Assembly (NCBI RefSeq): GCF_017309385.1
Contig: NZ_JAFJMJ010000002.1
Span: forward strand, 1,364,001-1,428,000
DNA length: 64,000 nt
DNA from: Amycolatopsis sp. 195334CR
Lineage (GTDB): Bacteria > Actinomycetota > Actinomycetes > Mycobacteriales > Pseudonocardiaceae
Reading direction: 5' to 3'
In this document: positions 51,994 through 61,551 of the stretch, one piece after another
How the letters are laid out: every line of letters starts with the position of its first letter
Numbering within the stretch: position 1 is the stretch's first letter
The notes under the pieces: generated by a model
The model's database searches: none
Told to the model about the DNA's origin: nothing
Seen by the model: the letters and a program-made list of their open reading frames with translations, nothing else
Program-made: the position numbers and the translations under genes

Positions 51994-52023
51994 TTGACTG
52001 ATCGTTCCTTTAAAAGCTACGGT
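51994..52023 (+). promoter_or_regulatory. Probable housekeeping promoter of the TetR operon, leaderless
   Basis: TTGACT (51994-51999), 18 bases, TACGGT (52018-52023); transcription would start at about 52030, the ATG itself. The spacer contains CGTTCC near an AACGA-like copy upstream (GAACACTCGTTC), a possible operator. Confidence 0.5.
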
Positions 52024-52029
52024 TGTCCC

Positions 52030-52449
52030 ATGGGACGGCGGAGGTCATTCGACGAGGACGAGGTCGTCGCGGCGGCGGCGGAGTTGTTCGCCCGCCGCGC
52101 CTACGACGGCGTGTCGGTGGACGACCTGGTCACCCGCCTCGGGGTGCACCGCAACAGCCTCTACGGCGTGTTCGGCAGCAAACGCGGGCTCTACCTGGCG
52201 GCGTTGCGCCGGCACATCGAGCACGACGTCCGCCCGCACCTGACGCGGGTGACCCAGCCGGACCACGTGCTGACGTGGGACCTGCTGCTGGTCGCCGCGA
52301 TCGATCGGGCGCCCGACGATCCCGAGGTCGCGGAGCTGGTGTCGGCGGTCTTCGCGGAAATCGACGAGGCGACGGGTGACGCGCGCGTCACCGAGGAGCT
52401 GCTGGGGCAATGGGTGCGCCGGCGGCCGGAAAGCTCAAGGGAGAACTGA
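52030..52449 (+). CDS. TetR-family regulator, short
   Basis: 139 residues, well below the usual 190. HTH GVSVDDLVTRLGVHRNSLYGVFGSKRGLYLAAL (about 28-60) is complete; the ligand-binding half is short (about 80 residues). The ATG was chosen over the upstream alternative at 51994 because that one falls in the promoter. One base separates its stop from the next gene, so regulator, PH-like protein and hydrolase form an operon. Confidence 0.83.
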   Translation: MGRRRSFDEDEVVAAAAELFARRAYDGVSVDDLVTRLGVHRNSLYGVFGSKRGLYLAALRRHIEHDVRPHLTRVTQPDHVLTWDLLLVAAIDRAPDDPEVAELVSAVFAEIDEATGDARVTEELLGQWVRRRPESSREN

Positions 52450-52450
52450 C

Positions 52451-52804
52451 ATGGCGGTCATCAGTGTGCGAGGCCAGGACCTGGTCGTGGAGATGGAGGG
52501 GATGGACCGGTTGTGGGCCTTGAAGAGCAAGCTGACCATTCCGCTGGCGCACATCCGGGGCGCCACGGCGGATCCGGGGATCCTGGGCGAGCCCAAGGGG
52601 GTCCGGGCGCCGGGCACGCACGTGCCAGGGGTGATCACCGCGGGTACTTTCCACCAGGACGGCGAAAAGGTGTTCTGGGCGGTCCGTGACGCGAAGAAGG
52701 CCGTGGTCGTGGAACTGGCCGACGAACGCTTCACCCGCCTGGTGGTCGAAGTCGACGACCCCCGCGCGGCCGTGGCACTGGTCGAGCAGGCGACGAGCCG
52801 ATGA
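52451..52804 (+). CDS. Small PH-like domain protein, unknown role
   Basis: 117 residues. MAVISVRGQDLVVEMEGMDRLWALKSKLTIPLAHIRGA, then FWAVRDAKKAVVVELADERFTRLVVEVDDP, has the strand-helix rhythm of the bacterial PH-like domain family seen in many actinobacterial proteins of unknown function. No membrane segment or catalytic motif. The stop overlaps the ATG of the hydrolase (ATGA). Confidence 0.6.
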   Translation: MAVISVRGQDLVVEMEGMDRLWALKSKLTIPLAHIRGATADPGILGEPKGVRAPGTHVPGVITAGTFHQDGEKVFWAVRDAKKAVVVELADERFTRLVVEVDDPRAAVALVEQATSR

Positions 52805-53835
52805 ACGTCAGAGTCGCGTTCGCGCTCGCGGCGGCGATTTCCACCGTCGCGGTGCCACCGGCCCTCGCCGGCGCCGCCCCGGTACCCGGGCCCGCCGTCC
52901 ACGGTCACCACGAGTCCGCGGTCTGGCTGCCCGCCCGCGACGAGCAGATTTCCTTTGTCGTGGAAGGCACAACCACCTACGGCACGCTCCACGTGCCCGC
53001 CCGGCGCCGCGGTGAGCGCCTGCCCGCGGCCCTGCTGCTGCCGGGCAGCGGTCCCGCCGACCGTGACGGCAACCAGCCGTCGTACACACCCAACACCCTC
53101 CGGGATCTCGCCGGCGAACTGGACCGCGATCGGGTCGCGACCCTCCGGTTCGACAAGTACGGCACCGGCCGCACCGGACTGGGCGCGTGGGCCGGGCGGC
53201 CGCAGGACCTCGACTACCCGGCCTTCGTCCGGCAAGCCGCGGCGGCCCGCGACTACCTGCACCGCCAGGCCGAAGTGGCGCCGGGCCGGGTGGCCCTCGT
53301 CGGCCACAGCGAGGGAGGCATGACGGCGCTGGTGCTGGCCGCGCAACGGCGGGCCGCCGCGCTGGTTTTGCTGCAGCCCCAAGCGTTGCGCATGCTCGAC
53401 CTGCTGGCCAGGCAACTGCACGACCAGACCAGGCAACTCGTCGAGGCAGGGGAGTTGACCCCGGAGGAAGGCGAAAACGTCGACCGGGCAGTCGATACCG
53501 CCGTCTCGAACCTGCGCGGCGGCCGCCCGGTCGACACCACGGCCATGCCGGCGCCGCTCGCCACGCTCTTCCAGTCGCTGGCCGGGCCGAACCGGCGGTT
53601 CGTGCTGACCGACGACGCGGTCTTCCCGCCGGACGTCGCACGCCGCCTGCCGCGCACGCCCGTCCTGCTGACCTGCGGCACGCTGGACACGCAGGTGCCC
53701 TGCCACACCACCGATCAGCTCGCCGCCGTCGTCGGCCACCGTGTGGTCCTCCCCGGTGTCGGGCACTTGATGACCACCGCCGACGGGACGTTCTCGCCCG
53801 CGCTGACCCGGGAACTCAGCGCCCTGCGCTGGTGA
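52801..53835 (+). CDS. Secreted alpha/beta-hydrolase
   Basis: 344 residues. Sec signal peptide to about residue 26. [18 protein letters not shown] and the nucleophile elbow [15 protein letters not shown] (Ser) with a late [12 protein letters not shown] (His) and [10 protein letters not shown] (Asp) form the triad. This resembles the BAAT/acyl-CoA-thioester hydrolase-like and dienelactone hydrolase group. Third gene of the TetR operon; ends 20 bases inside the convergent flavoprotein gene. Confidence 0.85.
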   Translation: MNVRVAFALAAAISTVAVPPALAGAAPVPGPAVHGHHESAVWLPARDEQISFVVEGTTTYGTLHVPARRRGERLPAALLLPGSGPADRDGNQPSYTPNTLRDLAGELDRDRVATLRFDKYGTGRTGLGAWAGRPQDLDYPAFVRQAAAARDYLHRQAEVAPGRVALVGHSEGGMTALVLAAQRRAAALVLLQPQALRMLDLLARQLHDQTRQLVEAGELTPEEGENVDRAVDTAVSNLRGGRPVDTTAMPAPLATLFQSLAGPNRRFVLTDDAVFPPDVARRLPRTPVLLTCGTLDTQVPCHTTDQLAAVVGHRVVLPGVGHLMTTADGTFSPALTRELSALRW

Positions 53836-55501
53836 CTTCCGCGAGGTAGGCGTGGACCATCGGAACGGCTGACGCGCCTTCGCCGGAGGCGGAGGTGACT
53901 CGTTTCATCGAGCCGGAACGGATGTCGCCGACGGCGAACACACCGGGAACGCTGGTGGCGAGGTCGGCCGGTGGCCGGCCGTCGATCCAGTGCCGGGTCG
54001 GGAGGTCGCGGCCGGTGCGGACGAAGCCGCGGGTGTCGCGGTCGACCTCGGCGGGGAGCCAGTCGCCGTGGGGTTCGGCGCCGAGCAGGAGGTAGAGGCC
54101 CCGGGTGTCGTGGTGGGTGGTGCTGCCGGTGTCGAGGTGGCGCAGGGTGACCCGGGCGAGGGTGCCCTGGTCGCCGGCGCCCGCGTCGACGACCTGGGTT
54201 CGCGGCGCGACGGTGATGCGCGGGTGGTTCTCGATCTCGCGCACGAGGTAGTGGGACATGGTGTCGGTGAGTCCGTCGCGGCGCACCACGACGGTGACCG
54301 AGGCCGCGAAGCGGGCGAGGTGGATGGCGGCCTGGCCGGCGGAGTTGCCACCACCGACCACGACGGCGTGGTGGCCGGTGGTGTCGCGGGCGGTGCTGAT
54401 GGCCGCGCCGTAGTGCACACCGCGTCCCACCAGCCGCTCGATCGAATCCACGCCGAGAGTCCGGTAGGCGACACCGCAGGCGATGACCACGGCTCGGGCG
54501 CGGACGTCACCGCCGGTGGTGCGCAGGGTGTGGTGGCCGTGGGTGCCGGGGAGCAGTTCCAGGACTTGCCAGCCGACGCGGAAGCGGGCGCCGAAGCGGC
54601 TGGCCTGGGTGCGGGCGCGCTGGGCCAGTCGCATGCCGGAGATGCCGCGGGGGAAGCCGAGGTAGTTGCGGATCATCGAGCTGGTGCCCGCTTGTCCGCC
54701 GACGGCGTCGGTGTCGAGCACGACCGTGGTCAGGCCTTCGCTGGCACCGTAGACGGAGGCAGCGAGTCCACCGGGTCCGGCGCCGACGATGGCCAGGTCG
54801 ACGGTGTCGGTGATGTCGCCGGGAGAACCGTAGAGCAGGGCGGCGACTTCGCTGGGGTTGCCGGGTGCGATCGGCGGGTGGTCGAACACGACCACGAGGG
54901 GGTAGCCGACCGGCCTGCCGGTGGCGTCGTAGGTGTCGCGAATGGACTGTCCGGTTTCGCTGCCGGGGGCGAATACCTGGGTCGGCATGCCCATGCGTTC
55001 GGTGAGTTCGCGGATGGCCGTGGTGAGGGCGTCGCCCTCGGAGACGATGCGGATCATGGCGACTTCGGGATCGGCGGTGGTGGATCCCCAGTCGGAGAGC
55101 AGTTCGGCGAGCGCGATGTGGAACTCCTCGTCACGCGGGCCGCGCGGCATGAGCAGGTAGGCGTCGAACAACCCGGCGCCCAGCGCCTCGCGCAGGCCGC
55201 GTTCGGCGGTGCGCAGTTCCGTCAGGAACCTCTCGTAGGGCGCGGCGAGGACCCGGCGGGCGGTGGGGACCCGGCTGCGCCAGGCGGCGAACGCGGTCAG
55301 CGGGCCGGCGTCGGGGAGTTCGCCGTCCTGCACGATCATCGCCACCTGGCCGCCCGCCGCGGTGATCTCGTCGAGCACGGTGACGGTGGCGGCCGAGGAG
55401 TCCGTGACCCGGAGGTCGTAGTCGTGTTCGTAGCGGCGCAGCTGGGACCGCAGGCCCTCCGCGTACTGGGCGGAAGCGAGCACGATGGCGGGAACGGGCA
55501 C
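53816..55501 (-). CDS. Thioredoxin-reductase-like flavoprotein fused to an N-terminal receiver-like domain
   Basis: 561 residues from GTG 55501; a TTG at 55510, overlapping the AsnC stop as TTGA, is the alternative. Residues about 1-125 are receiver-like ([42 protein letters not shown]; no obvious phospho-Asp). About 240 onward is a TrxR-like two-dinucleotide-domain flavoprotein: [43 protein letters not shown] and [16 protein letters not shown]. The CxxC redox pair of true thioredoxin reductases is absent ([14 protein letters not shown]), as in the fused response-regulator/TrxR group, so it probably transfers electrons to another acceptor. Lies directly behind the AsnC gene. Confidence 0.82.
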   Translation of the reverse strand: MPVPAIVLASAQYAEGLRSQLRRYEHDYDLRVTDSSAATVTVLDEITAAGGQVAMIVQDGELPDAGPLTAFAAWRSRVPTARRVLAAPYERFLTELRTAERGLREALGAGLFDAYLLMPRGPRDEEFHIALAELLSDWGSTTADPEVAMIRIVSEGDALTTAIRELTERMGMPTQVFAPGSETGQSIRDTYDATGRPVGYPLVVVFDHPPIAPGNPSEVAALLYGSPGDITDTVDLAIVGAGPGGLAASVYGASEGLTTVVLDTDAVGGQAGTSSMIRNYLGFPRGISGMRLAQRARTQASRFGARFRVGWQVLELLPGTHGHHTLRTTGGDVRARAVVIACGVAYRTLGVDSIERLVGRGVHYGAAISTARDTTGHHAVVVGGGNSAGQAAIHLARFAASVTVVVRRDGLTDTMSHYLVREIENHPRITVAPRTQVVDAGAGDQGTLARVTLRHLDTGSTTHHDTRGLYLLLGAEPHGDWLPAEVDRDTRGFVRTGRDLPTRHWIDGRPPADLATSVPGVFAVGDIRSGSMKRVTSASGEGASAVPMVHAYLAEVTSAGR

Positions 55502-55506
55502 GGTGG

Positions 55507-55944
55507 TCAAGAGCGCGTCCAGGCGCCGAGCACGAGCAGGGTCTTGGTGCCCGCGATGGAACCGCCGGCCCGCAGCTGGTCGATGACCTGCTGCAGGTGC
55601 GCCACGTCCCGGACCCGGACCTGCACGAGCGCGTCCGGGTCGCCCGCGATCGTGTAGATGGCGGCCACCTCGGGCAGCTGGCTCGCGCTCCCGACGATGT
55701 CGGCCACCCGCGTCGTGCCCGCGTACCGCAGTTCGGTGAACGCCTCGACGCCCCAGCCGAGCTTCGTGTGGTCGACCTGCACGGTGAACCCGGTGATCAC
55801 CCCGGTTTCCTGCAGCCGGTTCACCCGCCGCTTCACCGCCGCCACCGAGAGCCCGACGGTGCTCGCCATGTCCGAGTAGGTCCGCCGCCCGTCCTCCCGC
55901 AGCAACGCGATCAGGCGGCGGTCGAGCTCGTCGGGTTCCGCCAT
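55507..55944 (-). CDS. AsnC/Lrp-family regulator
   Basis: 145 residues. HTH in the first 60 ([44 protein letters not shown]), then a RAM/AsnC effector domain ([29 protein letters not shown]). Binds amino acids and DNA as octamers. ATG 55944 is preceded by GGAGG. Divergent from the indolepyruvate oxidoreductase gene, the usual Lrp-type arrangement for amino-acid-degradation control. The big open frame continuing to 61467 on this strand is spurious. Confidence 0.9.
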   Translation of the reverse strand: MAEPDELDRRLIALLREDGRRTYSDMASTVGLSVAAVKRRVNRLQETGVITGFTVQVDHTKLGWGVEAFTELRYAGTTRVADIVGSASQLPEVAAIYTIAGDPDALVQVRVRDVAHLQQVIDQLRAGGSIAGTKTLLVLGAWTRS

Positions 55945-56032
55945 GAAGGCCCTCCTCGCGCAAAAATCTTCAGATCGAACGGGCGAATCGAGGTGCTGTT
56001 TGCGTGTTGACCGTATCTTTCCCGATGTTGCT

Positions 56033-56042
56033 TGCGTACGCA
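56033..56042. promoter_or_regulatory. Possible AsnC/Lrp site in the ior promoter
   Basis: TGCGTACGCA, a perfect 10-base palindrome, lies 50 bases before the TTG start of the oxidoreductase gene, with a TTGACC hexamer 21 bases upstream. Lrp-type sites are loose, so this is tentative. Confidence 0.3.
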
Positions 56043-56091
56043 GAGGCAGGTCATTTCCACTGGGCCTACCCGACGGCCGAAGGAGGCCACG

Positions 56092-59000
56092 TTGACCGTC
56101 CCCACCACGGTGACCCTCGACGACCGCTACGCCGCCGAGCGCGGCCGGGCGCTGCTCACCGGGATCCAGGCACTGGTCCGGCTCACCCTCGAACAGCGCC
56201 GCCTCGACACCGAGCGCGGCTTCGACACCCGGGTCTTCGTCTCCGGCTACCAGGGTTCGCCGCTGGGCGGGCTGGACTCCGAACTGCTCCGGTCGAAGCG
56301 CTTCCTCGATCCCGCGGGCGTGGTCTTCCAGCCCGGGGTGAACGAGGAACTCGCCGCCACCGCGGTCGCCGGGACGCAGACGCTCGGGCAGGTGCCGGGG
56401 CGGCGGCACGACGGCGTGGTGGGGTTCTGGTACGGCAAGAACCCCGGCCTCGACCGCGCGGCGGACGCGATCCGGCACGGCAACCTCGCCGGTACCGCGA
56501 CCGTCGGCGGCGCCGTCGCGATCATCGGTGACGACCCGGCGTCGAAGTCGTCCACCGTGCCGAGTTCGTGCGAGCCGATGGCGCAGAGCCTGGGCATCCC
56601 GCTGCTCGTCCCGGGCACCGTGGGGGAGATCGTCGAACTCGGGCTGCACGCCGTCGCGCTGTCCCGTGCTTCGGGCCTGTGGACCGGGCTGAAGATCGTG
56701 GCGGACAACGCCGACGCCTCCGCCACCATCGACGTCGGCAGCCTGCGGCTCGGCATCCCGATGCCGCCGGCTCAGCCGCGCCCCACCAGGGGCGTGCTCG
56801 TCGGGCCGGGAGCGCTCGACGCCGAGCACGACCTGCTCACCCGCCGCCTCGACCTCGCCCGTGCCTACGCGCGCGAGACCGGGCTCAACCGCGCGGTGTT
56901 CGCCCCGGCGGGTGCGCGGCTCGGCGTGCTCGCCAGCGGCACCGGCTTCGCCGTTCTCCAGCGCGCGCTCGACGACCTCGGGTTCGACGAGGCGACCATG
57001 GAACGGCTCGGGATCCGGCTGATCCGGCTCGCCATGCCGTGGCCGATCGACGCCGAGGAACTGCGGCGGCTCACCGCGGACCTCGACGAGGTGCTGGTGG
57101 TCGAGGACAAGGTGCCGTTCCTCGAAGAACACCTGAAAGCGGCGCTCTACCGGGTGCCGGACGCGCCGCTGGTGGTCGGGCGCTTCGACGAGCGGAACCG
57201 GCCGCTGCTCACCGCGCGGGGGCAACTCGGCGCCGAGGACGTCGCGCGGGCCGTGGCCGCGCGCGTCGGGCACGAGCGGCTGCCGCACACGGCGACGGTG
57301 CACCTGACGGCGTCCGAACCCCGCAAGCCCGCGCGCATCGGACTGCCGATGGCGGGCGCGGCGCGCACCCCGTACTTCTGCTCGGGCTGTCCGCACAACA
57401 CCTCGACCAGGACCGCGGACGGCACGCTGGTCGGCGTCGGGATCGGCTGCCACACCATGATCGCGATCGACAGCGACGGCCGCGGCACGCAGATCGGGCT
57501 GACCCAGATGGGCGGCGAGGGCGCGCAGTGGCTCGGCCTCGCCCCGTTCACCGACGACCGGCACTTCGTGCAGAACCTCGGTGACGGGACCTTCCACCAC
57601 TCCGGCTCGCTGGCGGTCCGGCAGGCCGTGGCCGGCGGGGTGACGATGACCTACAAGCTGCTCTACAACGACGCCGTCGCGATGACCGGCGGGCAGCAGG
57701 CGATCGGGCGGCTGTCCGTCCCGGAGATCACCCGGCTGCTCGCCACCGAAGGCGTTCGCCGGATCATCGTCACCGCGGACGACCCGGCCAAGTACCGCGG
57801 GGTCACGCTCGACCCGATCGCCTCGGTGCGTCACCGCGACGAGTTCGCCGAGGCCGAGGCCGAGCTGGCGGCGATCGACGGGGTCACCGTGCTGATCCAC
57901 GACGACCGCTGCGCCGCCGAGGAACGCCGGCTGCGCAAGCGCGGCAAACTCCCGACCCCGGCGGAAAAGGTGGTGATCAACGAGCGCGTGTGCGAGGGGT
58001 GCGGGGACTGCGGTGACCAGTCGACCTGCCTGTCGGTGCAGCCGGTGGCCACGGAATTCGGCCGCAAGACACGCATCCACCAGCCCTCGTGCAACTCGGA
58101 CTTCTCCTGCCTCAAGGGCGACTGCCCGTCGTTCCTGCTCGTGGAGCCGGGCACGGTGAACCGGTCCGTGCCACCGCTCCCGGTCGTACTGACCGAGCCC
58201 GAGCCGCGCTTCGACGACGACCAGACGCTGATCCGGATGCCCGGCATCGGCGGCACGGGAGTGGTCACGGCCTCGCAGATCCTGCAGATGGCCGCGCACA
58301 TGGACGGGCGGTTCGCCGCGGGCCTGGAACAGGTGGGGCTGGCGCAGAAGGGCGGCCCGGTGGTCTCCGACGTCCGGATCGCCAAGCAGCCGGTCCGGGG
58401 CGCGCTGCGGGCCTCGCGCGGCACCGCCGACGTCCTCATCGGATTCGACGTGCTCGGCGCGGCCGAGTTGGCGAACCTCGCCACCGCCCGGAGCGGGCGG
58501 GCGGTCGCGGTGCTGAACACCGCGATCATGCCGACCGCGGCGATGATCAGCGGGCGGGTGCCGCTGCCGGGAACCGCGGACGAGGCGGTCGGGCGGATCG
58601 CCGCGGCGGTGGGCGACGTGGTCGCGATCGACGCGCAGGCACTGGCCGAGGCGTTGTTCGGCGACCACATGCCCGCCAACATGGTGCTGCTCGGCGCCGC
58701 GTACCAGGCGGGCTGCCTGCCGGTGTCCGCCGAGTCGATGGAGGAGGCGATCCGGCTCAACGGCGCCGCGGTCGAGAAGACCCTGGCGGCGTTCCGCTGG
58801 GGCCGGGCCGCGGTGCTGGACCCCGTCGCGGTGCGGGAGGCCGCGCATCCGCAGGTCGCCGTCGTGCGGACCGAAGGACTCGACGAGGTGCTGGCGGTCC
58901 GCGTCGACGACCTCACCGGCTTCCAGGACGAGGTGCTGGCCGGCCGGTACGCGGCCGAGGTCCGCCGGGTCGCCGCGCTGGCGGACCCCGTCGACCCGGA

Positions 59001-59490
59001 CGGCCGGATCGCCGTCGCCTACGCCCGCGGGCTGCACCGGCTGCTGGCCTACAAGGACGAGTACGAGGTCGCGCGGCTGCACCTCGACCCGGACGAGAAA
59101 GCTCGGCGTGACAACGAATTCGGGCCGGACGCGAAGGTGTCGGTGCTGCTGCACCCGCCGGTGCTGCGCGCACTGGGCATGAAGAACAAGATCCGGCTGG
59201 CCGGTCGTACCGCGGACGTGGCCTTCCGCGGGCTGCGCGCGATGAAGGGCTTGCGCGGCACCGCTTTCGACGTGTTCGGCTACGCGAAGGTCCGGCGGGT
59301 GGAGCGCCGGCTGGTGGCCGAGTACCAGGAGTTCCTGCGGATCGCACTGGAGCGGCTCACCGCGGACAACCTCGACCGGGTCGTGGCGATCGCCGAACTG
59401 GCCGAGGAGGTCAAGGGCTACGAGGAGATCAAGCTCGCCAGCATCGAGCGCTTCCGGGCGAAGGCCGCCGAGGCACTGGCCGGTCTCTGA
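56092..59490 (+). CDS. Indolepyruvate:ferredoxin oxidoreductase, fused alpha-beta
   Basis: 1132 residues from TTG 56092. AGGAGG with a five-base spacer precedes this TTG, whereas the earlier TTG at 56032 has no such site. N-terminal TPP-binding part (YQGSPLGGLDSELL) as in IorA-like domains; central cysteine cluster CEGCGDCGDQSTC (Cys634, 637, 640, 646), an iron-sulfur site; C-terminal gamma-type domain MPGIGGTGVVTASQILQMAAHM with VGLAQKGGPVVSDVRI. It oxidatively decarboxylates aryl or branched 2-oxo acids to acyl-CoA with ferredoxin. Fused, oxygen-tolerant forms of ~1150 residues occur in aerobic bacteria. The divergent AsnC gene probably controls it. Confidence 0.92.
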   Translation: MTVPTTVTLDDRYAAERGRALLTGIQALVRLTLEQRRLDTERGFDTRVFVSGYQGSPLGGLDSELLRSKRFLDPAGVVFQPGVNEELAATAVAGTQTLGQVPGRRHDGVVGFWYGKNPGLDRAADAIRHGNLAGTATVGGAVAIIGDDPASKSSTVPSSCEPMAQSLGIPLLVPGTVGEIVELGLHAVALSRASGLWTGLKIVADNADASATIDVGSLRLGIPMPPAQPRPTRGVLVGPGALDAEHDLLTRRLDLARAYARETGLNRAVFAPAGARLGVLASGTGFAVLQRALDDLGFDEATMERLGIRLIRLAMPWPIDAEELRRLTADLDEVLVVEDKVPFLEEHLKAALYRVPDAPLVVGRFDERNRPLLTARGQLGAEDVARAVAARVGHERLPHTATVHLTASEPRKPARIGLPMAGAARTPYFCSGCPHNTSTRTADGTLVGVGIGCHTMIAIDSDGRGTQIGLTQMGGEGAQWLGLAPFTDDRHFVQNLGDGTFHHSGSLAVRQAVAGGVTMTYKLLYNDAVAMTGGQQAIGRLSVPEITRLLATEGVRRIIVTADDPAKYRGVTLDPIASVRHRDEFAEAEAELAAIDGVTVLIHDDRCAAEERRLRKRGKLPTPAEKVVINERVCEGCGDCGDQSTCLSVQPVATEFGRKTRIHQPSCNSDFSCLKGDCPSFLLVEPGTVNRSVPPLPVVLTEPEPRFDDDQTLIRMPGIGGTGVVTASQILQMAAHMDGRFAAGLEQVGLAQKGGPVVSDVRIAKQPVRGALRASRGTADVLIGFDVLGAAELANLATARSGRAVAVLNTAIMPTAAMISGRVPLPGTADEAVGRIAAAVGDVVAIDAQALAEALFGDHMPANMVLLGAAYQAGCLPVSAESMEEAIRLNGAAVEKTLAAFRWGRAAVLDPVAVREAAHPQVAVVRTEGLDEVLAVRVDDLTGFQDEVLAGRYAAEVRRVAALADPVDPDGRIAVAYARGLHRLLAYKDEYEVARLHLDPDEKARRDNEFGPDAKVSVLLHPPVLRALGMKNKIRLAGRTADVAFRGLRAMKGLRGTAFDVFGYAKVRRVERRLVAEYQEFLRIALERLTADNLDRVVAIAELAEEVKGYEEIKLASIERFRAKAAEALAGL

Positions 59491-59577
59491 GGGCGGCCGA
59501 ACCAGATTTTTTCTTGAGTGTGCCGCGAGGGCATGGTTTCCACTGGTCCTGACGGAAGTCCACCGAAGGGACGGTAG

Positions 59578-61137
59578 ATGGACAAGAGAGTGCGGTTCGC
59601 CGTGGTGATTCCCGCGGTCGTGGGCGGCCTGCTCGCGGGGCTGACCCCCGCGCTGGCGAACCCCGGCACGCTGAACACCACCGGCATCCCGGCGCGCTAC
59701 GCCGACCAGGAACTGGACTGGCGGCAGTGCACCGCCGAGGACGTGCCGGACCAACCCGACACGGCGAAGCTCCTGGAGTGCGCCACGTTCGCCACGCCGC
59801 GCAACTGGGAACGCCCGGGCGACGGGCAAGACGTGACGATCGCGATCAGCAGGCTGAAGTCCACCGGCGAGACCACGGCGTCCGTGCTGACCAACCCGGG
59901 CGGTCCCGGCGGCCCGGGCCGCTCGTTCCCCGCCTCGATGGCCGATCAGGCGAAGCTGCGCGAGCACCAGGAGATCATCGGTATCGACACGCGCGGCACC
60001 GGCCGCAGCACGAACATCTCGTGCGGCGGGGTGGGCGGCACCGTCGAGACGCACGACCCGCGCGACCGCGACCCGCGCAACCTGGACCTGCTCCTGGACG
60101 CGGTGGAACTGACCACGGAGGCCTGCGAGCAGACCTCCGGCGAACTGGTGAAATTCGTCGACACCTTCCACAACACCAAGGACCTGGACCTGCTGCGGGT
60201 GCTGCTCGGCCGGGACAAGATCAACTGGATCGGCTACTCGGCGGGCACCTGGCTCGGCGCGCACTACGCCCAGCGCTTCCCCGACCGCGTCGGCCGGTTC
60301 GTGCTGGACTCCTCGGTCGACTTCACCTCGAGCTGGGCGACGACGTTCGACCTGCAGCCGATGGGCTACGAACGCCGCTGGCGGCAGGACTTCCTGCCGT
60401 GGGCCGCGACCCACCACGACCGGTACGGGCTCGGCGTTACCGGCGAGGAGGTCCGGCAGACCTTCGAACGGGTCCGGTACGCGCTGACCCAGAACCCGGT
60501 CGAGGTCGGTGGCACGAAGGTCGGCCCGGTCGAACTGGACAGCCGGTTCATCGGCCTGCTCAAGAGCAAGGCCGCCTTCCCCGGCCTGGCCGACTTCCTG
60601 GCCCAGCTCAAGACGCTGACCGGGAACGACGCCACGGAGCAGGCCAAGGCCCAGGCCAAGACGGCGATCGCGGCGGCGCCGGCCGAGCCGGACCCCCTCG
60701 ACGCGCTGCTCGCCGTGCTCACCGCGGTCCGGTGCAACGACGCCCCCGAGCACGGCACCCGGAAGTCGGTGATCCGCCGGTCGCAGAAGTTCCTCGACCA
60801 GGATTACCTGCTGGCCGGCGGGCAGTGGATGTTCATCCAGAACTGCATCTTCTGGGACCACCAGCCCCGCCCGCTGCCCAAGGTGGACGGCAAGGGCGTG
60901 CCGCCGGTGCTGATGGTCCAGTCGGTCAACGACCCGGCCACCCCCATCGAAGCGGCTCGCAAGGCACACGCCGGGTTCAAGAACTCCCGGCTGCTGACCG
61001 TCACCGGCGAGGGTGACCACGGCATCTACGGCTACGGGAACGCGGCCGTGGACAAGGTCGTCGACGCCTACCTGGTCGACGGCGTGGTCCCGGCGAACCA
61101 GAGCCTGCCCGGCATGCCACTGCCCAACCCCGCCTGA
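59578..61137 (+). CDS. Secreted alpha/beta-hydrolase, TAP-type aminopeptidase
   Basis: 519 residues. Sec signal peptide to about LTPALA (residue 27). LTNPGGPGGPGRSF (oxyanion), WIGYSAGTWLGAHYA (nucleophile Ser), late QSVNDPATPIEAARKA (Asp) and GEGDHGIYG (His). Paralogue of the secreted enzyme at 23268, with the same TAP-like C-terminal domain. It cuts di- or tripeptides from peptide N-termini outside the cell. A long perfect palindrome 18 bases after the stop should end transcription. Confidence 0.87.
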   Translation: MDKRVRFAVVIPAVVGGLLAGLTPALANPGTLNTTGIPARYADQELDWRQCTAEDVPDQPDTAKLLECATFATPRNWERPGDGQDVTIAISRLKSTGETTASVLTNPGGPGGPGRSFPASMADQAKLREHQEIIGIDTRGTGRSTNISCGGVGGTVETHDPRDRDPRNLDLLLDAVELTTEACEQTSGELVKFVDTFHNTKDLDLLRVLLGRDKINWIGYSAGTWLGAHYAQRFPDRVGRFVLDSSVDFTSSWATTFDLQPMGYERRWRQDFLPWAATHHDRYGLGVTGEEVRQTFERVRYALTQNPVEVGGTKVGPVELDSRFIGLLKSKAAFPGLADFLAQLKTLTGNDATEQAKAQAKTAIAAAPAEPDPLDALLAVLTAVRCNDAPEHGTRKSVIRRSQKFLDQDYLLAGGQWMFIQNCIFWDHQPRPLPKVDGKGVPPVLMVQSVNDPATPIEAARKAHAGFKNSRLLTVTGEGDHGIYGYGNAAVDKVVDAYLVDGVVPANQSLPGMPLPNPA

Positions 61138-61154
61138 CCGCGGAGTCGGACCCT

Positions 61155-61186
61155 CCCCGGCGAGGCGGTGCACCGCCTCGCCGGGG
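61155..61186. terminator. Perfect 32-base palindrome terminator
   Basis: A 16-base arm (CCCCGGCGAGGCGGTG) followed immediately by its exact complement, 18 bases after the TAP-type gene. It is a bidirectional hairpin between the peptidase and the LacI remnant, whose reading frame runs through it. Confidence 0.8.
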
Positions 61187-61189
61187 TCT

Positions 61190-61467
61190 GTCGCGTCCCG
61201 CGGGTCGCGCACACGGTGTGCGGCCCGCCTGCCCATTTCGGTGAGGGGCGGGGCGTAGGTGGTGATGCCGGGCGACCGGACGGCGAAAGTGGTGACCACG
61301 ACGCGCGAGCGTGCCGCCGTGCGGGGTGCGGTCAGCACGACTTCGGGAATTCCCGCTTCGGCGATGGCGCGGCGGTAACTCTCGATGCGGTCGCGGCTGG
61401 TGCTCAACCGGAGTTCGCCGACGAGGCGGCGATGCCGGTGTGCCCGGCTCTCGCCGATGGCGACCAC
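61190..61467 (-). pseudogene. Decayed LacI-family regulator fragment
   Basis: Minus-strand reading frame from 61467 has RHRRLVGELRLSTSRDRIESYRRAIAEAGIPE, the effector-domain segment that follows GHRRI in LacI proteins, then jumps to SPGITTYAPPLTEMGRRAAHRV, normally about 120 residues further on near the C-terminus. The HTH, the N-terminal part and the middle are missing, and there is no stop at the right place. It is a remnant, with no start codon or ribosome site. Confidence 0.7.
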
Positions 61468-61551
61468 TCGCTTGCGGCGCGTCCGGTGGTTCGGGTTGCC
61501 TGGGACCGGGGCCGGTCGAATTGGATGTGGTTGGAGAGGCGGGAGCCGGCG

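Noticed and set aside
55507..61467. A 1986-codon open frame on the minus strand
   Set aside because: It is the shadow of the indolepyruvate oxidoreductase and TAP-type peptidase genes; only its last 145 codons (AsnC) and the LacI remnant at its start have family likeness.
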